Shown in pieces: positions 19,293 to 31,200 of a stretch of 64,000 bases of DNA. The notes beneath the pieces were generated by a model. That model saw only the letters and a program-made list of their open reading frames with translations. It did not search any database and was not told the origin of the DNA. A program made the translations under genes and the position numbers. Every line of letters begins with the position of its first letter. The stretch's first letter is position 1. Source of the DNA: Fasciolopsis buskii (lineage: Eukaryota > Platyhelminthes > Trematoda > Plagiorchiida > Fasciolidae). The stretch covers positions 1 to 64,000 of the forward strand of contig LUCM01003423.1 of the NCBI GenBank assembly GCA_008360955.1. Direction: 5' to 3'.

Positions 19293-22200
19293 CTAACCAT
19301 CAGAAATGGCAAGAAAAGAATAGCTCACTTTCGGAGGGAAAAAAGGATAGTTCGCCGGAATGATGATTTCCAACTGGAAATTTGCCCCGTCATACGGCGT
19401 ATCGGGAGGACCTTTGATAAGACCACGTAGATTCATTAGATCATCTCCATGAGGCTTTATCTGTAACTGGTTTTGGATCATCTAGAATATAAAGCCAAAT
19501 TGTGTAGCATAAACATCCAACGCCTGGCGAACTTGAAACATCCTTGGGGAAGTGGAGTAAGGGAAATTGGCTAGCTTCGGTTCAACCGTAGATCAAGTGA
19601 ACACTCATTGGAAACGTGTTAGGACATTCGACAATAAACTTAAGATAAAAAATAAGGGAAAAACTGACGAGTTGCAATAACGAAATAGAGACACGAACAA
19701 CAGGTATACTGCGAACCGGTCAAGTAAGAGAATAAGCCCAGCAGCGGACAGCCAAAAAAGAACATACTTTCGCCGTCATCAACAGTTAAATAAGACTCAG
19801 ACGACTTTTGAATGCACGTGAAACGTAACTGTGCGAGAATCAGGTGGGATTCCGACCCTGCCGGGTTTTAATGATCAAATATTCACTCTGCAGCAAATCT
19901 TACGACATAGACATACTTACCCTACATTTACAATCTATCTTCTTGATCTAGAAGCTTCATCTGACTAAGTCGATCATACTATCTCTTACTGAGAAATCCA
20001 CCTCACTTTTCCAATCGCTTTGTCCGAACAGTTGAAGTTGAGTTCATGTCAACATCAAACATTCACTCGAATTCACAACGAGTTAGGTTTCGTCAGGGTT
20101 GCCTCTTTTTGCACTTTTTTTTCAACTTTGTAATGGAGACGATTTGGGAAATTGGTATATGTTCTTGAGAGGATGGTGTCGTTGATAATTACTTAAACCA
20201 GAATTGTCTGACTTGGAATATACATACAAAGCTGTGCTACTGAATAAGGACCCAAGTAGGTTTCAACTACTTTCCCACCTTCTGACCGTTAGTGATCTAT
20301 TTACGATGCATTTTGCACTTTCAACGTGTAAAATGCCATTGCAGGATTGCATTGGCTATAGGCCGAATCTTATTCTTGTTGGGGAAGAATTGTGTAGTCA
20401 ACACATACTCAAGCCGTTGCATCTCACCTGGTGATCGTGCACCGGCTGAAGCATATTCCCGTAAATCGAAGGTTTGATAGAAATTCGCCAAACTGAGTCA
20501 TCTCTGGCGCCACCGTGGCATCTGGTAATCGAACAAAAGTCGAGTTTACATAGTACTGATGAAATCGGTCCTGATAAACGGCGGGCCGTTGCGAATAATT
20601 TCGCTGTTCGAACACCCTTATGTTGAGAGAATATTGAGGGAATATTATCAGTATTTCAGACGTTACGCCATTGGACTCAATTTGTAGGCGTTGCACTGAA
20701 TCTGAATGGATTACAATGATTACAATCTAACTGAATCTAATTGGAGCAGTCTGCTGATTAGGCTTTTTACACCTTATTTTCCTTGTTGTCGATTGACCAC
20801 CTCGCACCATTTTTCAACCAATACTTGATGCCTTAGACAAAAGCACGCAACAAGACAGATATCTCATGAGCGTACCTAATACATACCAAAATCGTTGGAA
20901 TTTACAAGGGCATTTTGCACGTTGAAAGTGCAAAATACATTTGCACTAACGGTCAGAAGATGGGAAAGTAACTGAAACCTACTCGGGTCCTTATTCAGTA
21001 GCACAGCTTTGTATGCATATTCCAAGTCAGACAATTCTGGTCTGAGCAGTCCCTGACGACACTATTCTCTCAAGACTGAAGCAGCCCTTCTAGACTGGAT
21101 CCCATAGGATGCTTTGGGCAACCAGGATTTCTAGCCTCCTAGGAAGGCGTACGAACTGAGCAATCAGTCACCGGCTCCCAGCGGGTCACGAAACCCTCAG
21201 GCCGTAGTATCAACTTACAAAGGTTCAACCAGACCCCCAAGTCAACGCAGTTTCGGCAACCATGGATTCCGAGAGATAAACGATGATGTGGCAGTGGTGA
21301 GGAGCTAAAATAGACAATCACAATAGGATGTTCTGTAAACACTTTTGCTACGCATGTATATGCCATTGGTTTGTTCGATCACCTGAGCAATTTAGTTGCA
21401 AAGGATTCATCAACCAAGATGATTTAATCAGTGCTGTGGTCTTGTGGTAAGTGCTTGCATGCTTCATTCTGCTTATATTGGTCGCCCCACCGTCTGCAGT
21501 GAGTGCTGATTGGCTAATTTGGATGAGAGAAACAACACAGAGACACTGGATAGTTTCCTTGTTTATTACAGCGCAAGGCTGATGCGCCATGGGCTGAATC
21601 ACTGCCCGTTTCTACTGATGTGTAGTGATTGGTCCATCAAACGCATCGGCAAAAACAAGCACGGTAAAAGTCGATAGGCCAGTACATCGATCTTTCTGAG
21701 GAATACCAAACTCCTAGAAATTTTTTAATTTTTTTCTGTGCTGAGGGGTGTGTCTTTCGCTATTCTCATTAACTGGGAAGAATGGGCAATATCCTTTTTG
21801 TTGCCAATTGGTGTCAACGAATCCGCGGCACTAGTTTCTTTTAAATTTGTCTAATGCAATGCTTTCACAGTTTTTGAACTTAGTGTGACAGAAGGCATTG
21901 GTTCGACCTTTGTCTGGTATGTGCTATTTTGACTTCGGTCTTATTGCCAGCTCCTCGATGTCAACCATGTACAACAAAGTTTGTCCCCTGGTTTGTCAGG
22001 CAGTTGCCCCGAAGTATTTTGTCTTAGTGGGGCTTGGTTTAATGGGCTGTTGGGTGTGGCTATTGTGCAGGAACATTTGGAATAGGATTTCCCGTGATGG
22101 GGAGAAGGTCATGCCTCCCCCTAATCTTTTATGAGGATTCTATTTTTGCTATTATCTTTCCCTAAAACTGTATCGTTTTCTTGTTTTCCGCTACTTTCAG

Positions 22201-25200
22201 TTTCAAATTTAATTAAAATTATCGCCATGCCCTCCATTGCTGCACGCTGATTGGCCAGTTTTATAACTTTCGCATTAATTCGCAACGTCGGACGCCCGGC
22301 CTGGCTTAAGACTATGTAAGTGATGGTGGCCCGAGCGTAAAGACGTTCTTCCGGCTTACCGCCTTGGCAGTTGTGCTGTGTGTAAATACACGTTACTCGT
22401 GAGGCTCTGTCTTGTGTTCAGCTAGTGGGAGACCTAGCTTGAATCGTGCGCGTCGTATACTGTGGTTCCAGTTTCGGGATAACCGTTGTGCGATTACGGG
22501 TCAGTGTCACCCCTTGTGTATTCCGTCAGTGTTGTGTTCAATTTGTGATTTTTCTCACAGTCTTAGAGGACTGAGAATTGTGTTGTGTCCGTTTTGTGCG
22601 CCCACCAATACATAGCATATCTGGCGACGGGTGTTTCGAACCATGGCGAAGCAAAACGCCACTGACGCTGTTGCACAGGCGCAGCTGAAATTACTGGAGC
22701 CTCTCATTGCTCGGTTGGTTGTCACTGGACTGACAACTCCGAATGATCCTGCGACGGCGGACCACATCGTGCGCCATATACCAGACTTCCATCACGATGC
22801 CGATGTTGGCGTATCCTTTGAGTCTTCGTACACGCGTTGCGAAGACGTATTCACAATTGAGCTTGGCTCGTTCGATGATGAAACCAAGGCGCACCTACTC
22901 CTGCGCAAGCTGGGGCCATACATACATAGCATCCTGCTTTGTCCGCTCCTTTGTGATACAGCGGGACTGAACTTTTCGAAGAGTCTCTATCACAACGAGA
23001 CTTCGTCTTGACGTGGTGTGATGGCTTGTGTGTCTCTGAGCCAACGAGCTATACACGATGGTTTATCTTAAGCCGTATATGCAATCATTCTTGGAAGATT
23101 AAGCAGCAGAGGCCAAATGAAGTAGTCCCCTGGTTATCGAGATTAAGGAGTGAAGCCAGTTGTCAGCAAAGTCGAAAAAATCAGTATAAAATAATTGGTC
23201 CAAGTAGATGGGCTTCCGTTCAGCCATACCACGCTGCCTTCTGGTCAGGCTCTTGTTAGAATCAAAGGTTTTGGTTGAGAACCCTAACCGTTCTTCTGAT
23301 TGATGGCTGGACTCTCTAGTAGTACTCGCCCATCGTTCCCCACGAATTGCACATCTACGAAGAATTCCATACTGCGTCGGTCGTCGCGAAGGCTAGTCAG
23401 GACTGCGCTGCCCATTGCATCGAGTGGAGTGGGTAGCGATAAGTATGCTACTGCCCAGCGTTCCCTCTTTTATTCTACCTGTCTCTTCTGACCACAACCA
23501 AATCTCTCTGTCCGCTCTGACTACCCATAATGCTCCCACGTCCAATACTTGCGACGGTTCACTGTTACATAGTTTCGAAAGGTGGCTTTCAACCTGGTAG
23601 CTCACGTCTACTGAAACCGCATCAGCCCCTGAATCTTGGTTCCTTCAGTGTATTTACTCTAACGCAGACTGCCCAACAGGCGTGCTAAGCTCTAACAATA
23701 GATCCACTTTTGATTGATGCTTGCTGCTTTAGTGAAACATGAATTCAGAATTCGAGTAGTGTAATTCAACTAGGTGCACCTAACGCCCCACCAGGATATT
23801 GTCTACGAACCTCTGGACACTAAACAGCTAAAACTATGTAATTTTCAGTGAGGAGGCTGAAGCGACCCATTTGGACTGCATCCCGGTTAACAGTCACTTG
23901 TGCACCGTGAGACTGCAGGCGTCAGTCGGCATTCCGGAAGGAAGCTGTGTTAGGCTCAGCTTCTTTCTCATCTCCACATATGTCTCAACAAACAATAGTG
24001 CTGGCATGCAAAAAGACGACTTTTAGGACTGTTATGTTGCCTGGTTTGGTTGGTCTGTGCACACACTGAAGCACAAGACATAAGTGCTCGCAGCGCACGA
24101 TATCACAGGAGCACACAGTCTGTGGTCTAGTAGGACACGAACACACACACAGAGGTTGGAGACACAAAAGTTCGGGTTCAAGACTCAAGGCCCGTAGTCG
24201 CACAACAAAATGGGACAGATCTGCTGCTCCCTTGATATGGAGCAGCATCATCGCGAACAATAAGCGGGGCGCGAAATATCAGAGCAAGTAAGCCCAGGCC
24301 CGCTATGCGGCAAGAGAGAATGAACGAAAGGTACAGAGATGGCGCGTTTATGTGACCCAGCCAACCAAAAGCCAGAATTCAAGTGAGCTCTATCGTTAGT
24401 GATAGTGTTTGATTGGCTGGCCTTTGATGATGTGTGATAGCCAATCTACAAACGGGCTTTGTGAATTGCTTTTCGCGGACATATAAAAAATCAAGCGCGC
24501 ATACATTAAAATATACATCAATTCGAAATTATTTCGAGAAAAGGAACAGATTCTTTAGATAAAATTAATCAGCAGGATGATATTCTTGCGTTTACAAGAA
24601 CCTTTGGATTGGTCATTGACCATGACACTGTCCTTTTGTTAAAAAACCGTTTTCTGTAGCAGCTGTCCTTTGGATTTACTGAAATTGTCCTCATTTGTCG
24701 TCGTAGGACCGGTCAGGTACGTAGTCGACGGGGAGTAGGCTTTGTATCATAAGTTCGATTGTCTGCCAAAGTTCGGCAATTTGTAACATATCTAAAGTTA
24801 TTTCGAGGGGACTTCGTGCCTAGTGTCACCGGGGTAGTCTCGCGAAGCGTTTTCTTGTTTGGTTTCTGTCGTCTGATCTAGAGTTCCGGTCCGGGCTAAC
24901 AGCGACTTTCATACAACCGGATCCTATTTTATCAGTTGAATGACTCCCCTAGTCCAGCGCTGATTGACGGGTCTTATCCTGGACCGGTATACAATAACTT
25001 CGTCAGGCCTAACTTTGCATGCTGGGCTAATCTTGGCGAACTCTGGCAATAAAGCATTATGAATGGTTTCCAACTTCCGGCGCATAACATGACTTCTCTG
25101 GCTGGAGAGACTCCTTCCTTGGTGGTATTTGGGAATTAAGTTGTGCGTACAATCCAAAGAAATTTGTTGTTAGGACCTCTTTCGTGCCTCCTCCTCTCTG

Positions 25201-28200
25201 TGATTGAGTATAAGCTTCGGCTATTGAAAAAGTGTCGTACAAATCTTCTCTTGACCGTTCGACTGCGGATGGTAAGAGGTGCGAGTTTGGTGTGCACATG
25301 TGTTTTAGCCGACAGATAGATCGGGAACACGCGGAGGTGAACTGAGATCCATTGTCCGAATACTTATTTTATCGGTGCTCCGCCGTATTGAGAATAACAA
25401 GTGCCGTAAAGCGATTGATTGTGCAGGTAGGATGAGCAGGGGTTTATTGGAATCCGACTTTCATGGACACCATGGATCCAGAGATCTGACAAGTATCTAA
25501 GTGAGATGGATGCTCCTTGAATAGGCCGGGCCAAAATCGATGTGTAGCCTGCGACTTACGGCTGGTTTGGGGTCGGCCATTTCGTACATTCAGTTATGCG
25601 CTTTGGTAGCCTTTTGGCCGCGTTTCCTGGTAACTTTAACTCAAATTGCGCTACCGTTGCTATGAGATTGTCGTCTCCTTTTGGTCCAGTCAGGCGTAGC
25701 TGCGTCCCGATTGTTTTATACTGTTTACATATCCGGATTGAGTGCATTGGAACTGCCGCACGAGTCCGTGGCGGGTTTCGGCCGGCTGGGGGGGTTTGTT
25801 TTTGTGAGGTGTTTGAGGTACGGTTGTATTGTTCGCATAATCGCAGGCACGACTAATCCGATGAGAGTCATGAAAGCAAATTGGACGAAAGAGAGTGATT
25901 TCGCGTCCTTCGGTAGCAGATGCAAATATATCACCGGTTTAAATTGATTCGTTGAGGGCAGAAAGTCTGATACGAATTATTGCTTCGCCTTCGTAGGATG
26001 GGTCAATGGCGTGGCCATCGATGGACCTCACCATGCGGACTGAGTGTCGCGCGACGGCTTCCGATAAGTTCATCGGTGATGGTCCTGCTCCGGCGGAGAA
26101 CGCGGCTATGACGGTGTCCTCTCCTCCGTGGGGACTGTTAAGAGCGATGAAAGTCCAACACTTGCCGAAATGTGTGTTTTGCGGAATTATTGATGTCAAA
26201 AGTGTATTCTCCAGGAGAATAGGCTTGCCACTCTCTGTAGTGTCGACTGCCGCAATAATGGTCGGGATGCCGCCGTTCTTTGAACGGAAAATGAGATCAG
26301 GGAGCGGGTTGCGTCGCAAGTAGAAGTGAACGTTCAGCCGTGGAAGGAACTTGTTGAAACTTATTACTTGCGTAAAGCACAGGGCACCGCCTTTCTCTGA
26401 TTAGACCTGTAGTTTCTTTCCGCGGGGAAGTTGATGTTCGAGACGCAATGTTGCCACAGCTCTCTTGAGCTTCGTTTGGGGAAAACGTATGAGAAATGAA
26501 CGATCAATCCATAGTTTGTGAGGGTGCAGCCTAAAGTGATTCTGTGCAGGTCTTGGGATGTATTGGCAAAGTACATCCTGAAATGTCAAGCATCTGTTTT
26601 TCGAGTTCGTCAGACGGCCGATGGTCATTGCTGGCGACAGCATCAGGCTGCCGTTTTGAGATGCCTGTTGAGCGGACAACGTCGACCTTCGATGAGTTCA
26701 GGAGAAGGCACTGGTAGAGTAAGCTAATTAAGTCCAAGAGAGGCCGGATAGAGACTTTGATTATGTTCCCTTTGGGGTGTGGTGCATTTGTCTGAATCTG
26801 TCCTTTTTTGACATTTTCTTCCTGTGGCGGGTCAGGTGGTGATTCGTTTGCATTTTTTCTCGTGTCTGTATAGGCGATCCCCAGGGTATTTTTTTTGTTA
26901 ATTCTGTTCATGAAAAGAAGTTGCACATTGACCTTTCGCAGGCGTAGACCATAATCGTTTATAGCGTTGAAGGACTGTTTTAAGCGATCTGTATACAGCT
27001 ATCATGCGGATTTTCCCGTAACTATGAGTCTGTCCAATATGCTGTACACTGCCCGGTCAGCTCGGAACATAGATGCCAACACAACGTATGAAACAATAAG
27101 CCGGCCGTCTCTTATGTCTAATGGTGATCGGTAATTTGATATAGCCATGATTGTGTAACATTAATCTTCAGCAAACTTGTGCGATTCAAGGGACATCTTA
27201 TCTGTGAAAATAAAGCTTCGGCGAGATGCCTCAGTCTCGCGTGAACAGGTGCCGCCGTGTTGAGATTGGTGAATAGTCTTCCGGATCGGTAGCGGATAAT
27301 CAATTAGTGTCCTAATGCGCGTTCATTCCGTGAAAAGTCACCCAAAGGCTAACTGCCATTTTTGCTTTCTTCCTCACGACAACAATGTGTGTCGCCCATT
27401 CGGAAGATGTCAGAGACCAAGATCCTCATGTCCTCCAGACGCTTTCACTCCTGGTCCGAAAGGGGTAGAACTGCATACGGGACTGGGCGTTTGGGGCGGA
27501 AGACAAGCTGACTGCCTTTTTTCAGTTGTAGAGTGGCCTGGAACTTGGTGCAACGACTAATGCCTTCCTCAATAAACGAGGGAAACAATTCAACCAGTGT
27601 GTTTGTGATACTGTGTGAACTTCGAACAGGATTGCAGGTTGTCTATTGGCAATTTTTTGCTTGAGGTCAAATCATTCAAACAGTCACGCCAAGCAGGTTG
27701 ATATACATTAATTGCACTATAGCACAGCGTCAATACAGTCTGATCGTTGCTAATGATCGTACGCTTTTGAGCTGTCGGGTAGCTCCAAAGCCACCCACAG
27801 GCACCTGTATCGGATTAGACGTAAGTTGAATAGGCCGGCTTACTCAAGTCCAGTGCAATTGTATATTGAGGCATAATGTGATCTTGACTGATAATTCGAC
27901 GCAGTGTCCTTTGAATGGCAGACTGGATGGTTTTAATTGGTGACTTTGTGACAAACCATTTCTTGCTGGTCGTAGGCGTAATTAATTCAACGTAGGTCAG
28001 CGCCCATAAGCGTAATGAATGAACGTCTCGCACGCGGATCGTAGATGACTCGGCTTGCCTGGACGAAAGAGCTGGTCCGTGGAAACCATTTTGGATTGGC
28101 AAAACCTTTCTTGTATCCCTACGTGACGATTGTTGCACTAGTGTGGTGCGTAAACGGACAGAATTGGGAAGGTGCAGGCTCCCATTAACTGCAAGTCGAT

Positions 28201-31200
28201 GGGGCTTGAAAGGGTTTGAACTGTCGACGTGGTATGTGACCTCACGAGCTGGCGTGGGCGAGATTTACAACTTTTAAACAGCGTTTCACAACTGTTTGTA
28301 GGACTTTCATGTCGTTGAATCATGGCCCTGCGCATGTTCGGTTAGATCTTAATGTTACAACTCGTCTAACGACTCTGTTCAAAGTTCTGTCTGGTTGCTG
28401 TTCGATTTGACTCAAAGACGGATGCTGCAAGTAGTTAATGGATTGGCGGAATGAATCCCACATAATAAAATCAACACACCGCGGAATTGTCTCTTCAATC
28501 GCGACCCAGTTTGAACCTGCACATTCTCGTGTAAAATTCCTGGTATTGTTACATCGCCAGTCCCCGCTTGACGAGTATTCACAGACAATTGATATGGCGT
28601 GTTGAACAGGGGAAGAGCTCCTGATAAAATTTTCTTTACAGTCTGACACAGCTGGTCAAATGTGCGGACTTGATGGAGTTATATCGCAAGATGAGTTAAT
28701 AGGCAGCCGCGGTTGTTCTCAGGACCAGTTTTTTCGCAGGAGAAGTCGTACTTTGGCTTTGTCGTCTATTGTCCGCTAGAATCGACGGTGAACACGTCCC
28801 TATAAGCGTGAAAACCCAAGATTTTATTCATATAGCAATTGGGCAATGGGATCGTGTAGGAAATCGTCATTGAGCGAAGCAGGGAATCTGATGAGTATTT
28901 CAGGGCTGCAGATGTTGTGCAGTTTCATACTCCAATCCGTTGAGTTAGAGCCCCCATTAGTTTGAGTGGTCTGAAACTATTTTTTTCATGTTTTGCATCG
29001 TTGTGGTTATGCGAATTGGCGTTGTAGTCGAAAAACCCCGCCCGCCAGAAATTTGTTCATGTGTGCGATATTGTTAGTCTATGCACACAGAAAGCACAAG
29101 ACATTAAGATGCTCGCAGCGCACGATATCGTACAAGGAGCACACAGTCGTGGTCTATAGTACACAAACACACACACAAGAGTTGGAGAACAAAAGTTCGG
29201 GCTAAACTTTGCTGATTTCAAGCCCGTAAGTCGCACAACGAATGGGACACTCGATCTCGTCTGCTCCTTGAATTCGTGCCACACGGAACAATAAGCGGCG
29301 CGAAATACGAACAGCTAGCCCAGCCCGCTAGCAGAAGAGAGAAGACGAACACAGAGTACTGCCGCGCGTTTATTGGTGACCCACCAACAAAAGTCAGAAT
29401 TCAAGTGAGCTCTATCGTTTATATAGTTTTGTTGGGTGGGCTTGATCGATGTGTGGACTAGCCAATCACAAAACGGGCTTTTGTGAATCTTTTCGCGGAC
29501 ATATAAAAATATTCAACCGCGCATTATTTAAAGTAACGTCAATTTCGAAATATTGAGGAAGGCACAGATTCTTTTAAGAAATTAATAGCAGGGATGAAAT
29601 CTGCGACTCCAAAAACCTTGGGATGGTCATCGACCATAACAATGACGAACTCTTCACCCCTGCTCGGAAGGGCAACGACTCTAACATTGTAGTGTTGGCA
29701 TGTGATTTCAGTGCGCAAGTTGGAAAACAGTGCATCGGAAGTCTGTATAAGTGGGAGTTGCGCCTTGCTTGCTCAGTCAAAAGATAATTGGGAAAGGCTT
29801 CTCCATTTGTATGCGGGCAGTCATTTATTCCTGTCTAGCACGAATTTCCAACGCAGTTCGCATCGCACAGCGACATGGTGCTCTAACTTGCCAGGTAGTG
29901 TGAGTCAAATCCACCAAATCGCAGTGAGCTACCGTTGCCGTGGTTCTGCCCAGAACTATTTGACCATGCACGTCGAATTGGACCGCGCGGCAGTTCTAAT
30001 GCGATTGTTGCTGCAGCTCAATGACCATCAACGCAGACTACAAACCCGATTGGCCCTCGAACGTCTACCTGATTCGGTTGTTTGCACCAGCTATGAACAG
30101 CCCATTCACGGTAGGCAGCAAAGGTTCGATCATTACGCTGAGCACTTCAAGAATCAGTTTATCTGACCGAATGCTAATGTAGTTAGTCCGACGTCCGCAG
30201 CTGCGACTCCTTGGGAGATGCTTTGACCCCTTAACGGAAGTGGAAGCACGGTCGAAAATTTGACTAAAGAGGGGGAAAGTGGCCGGTCCCAACAAGCAAA
30301 CTCCCCCCAGTCCGCCTCTAATTGGGTGAAACCCTGATGAAAACACCTACCTCACTTTGTGATATTTGGAACGAGGAGCGTATTCCATTATCGTGAGGTG
30401 GGTCATTGATTGTATCTATCTTCAAGAAGGGCTCATGGAGTGACTGTTGCAATCAGCGTGGGAGTAGTGTAATCCCGATAGTTGCTAAGGTCTTAGCTTC
30501 GATAATGATGTGCTGTTTGACATCAGTGTGAGAGAATAACACCCGGTAACAACAGGCCGAATTTCGTCCAGATACTCACTTTTCAGGAGCTACTCAAAAT
30601 GCGCCTCACAAACCACCGTCCTGCGATCGTAGTCTTTCTCGACTTGAGAGGCGCGTTTGACTCAGTGCATTGGACAGCCCTGTTCAGTGCTCTCCACAGG
30701 AGGTCGCATGAAGGCATACCGTGGGCTTTTAACTTCACTCGAAAAGACTGGTGGTGTTCGACAAGGATGTCCCACCTCTCCATTCTTGTTCGCCTTCGTC
30801 ATGGACGAAGTAATGGAAGGTGCTTTAGAAGGTCTCCAGCATATAGGGGCCGGACTGGGAAATTGAGAGAAGCTGTGTGACCTAGAGTGCGCAGATGACT
30901 TCGTGCCTGTTAGAATCTGTGGACCATGCACAACGTGCACTAGGCAAAGAGGGCTGTAGCTCGGTTGGGCATGTATTTTGCACCTTGAAGGTGTAAACTG
31001 CTGCCACAAGACTGGGTAACAGTAGCCCCGAACCTGATACTAGATGGAGAGGAAGTAATGAGTGTGGACCGTTTCACTTACCTTGGCAGATGTGTCGAAC
31101 GATGGCAACAGGACAATGGATGTGGCCATGCGTGTATTTAAGGCTCGAGTGGCGTACGCTGGACTGAAGCACTTGTGGGGTCGACCAGATAATTGACTGA

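Larger units (their letters stand above)
24030..29641 (-). mobile_element. Gypsy (Ty3-like) LTR retrotransposon, near-complete but decayed, minus strand
   Basis: A 5,612-bp element with paired LTRs (24030-24627, 29054-29641). Its ends are TGTTATG...CATAACA-type inverted repeats, flanked by aggac (24025-24029) and atgac (29642-29646), a 5-bp target duplication with one mismatch. The internal minus strand shows, in order: protease-like VIYDPRARRSFITL (about 28010-28060; D-S/T-G altered), RT with SEWATHIVVVRKK (about 27360-27420), RT thumb LKTVLQR...FMNRIN (about 26900-26960), integrase SDNGSQFTS (about 25340-25370), and C-terminal NQRWTRGVIQL (about 24930-24960). Many stops and frameshifts. Sense with UBE2K, in its intron 1. 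Confidence 0.87.
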
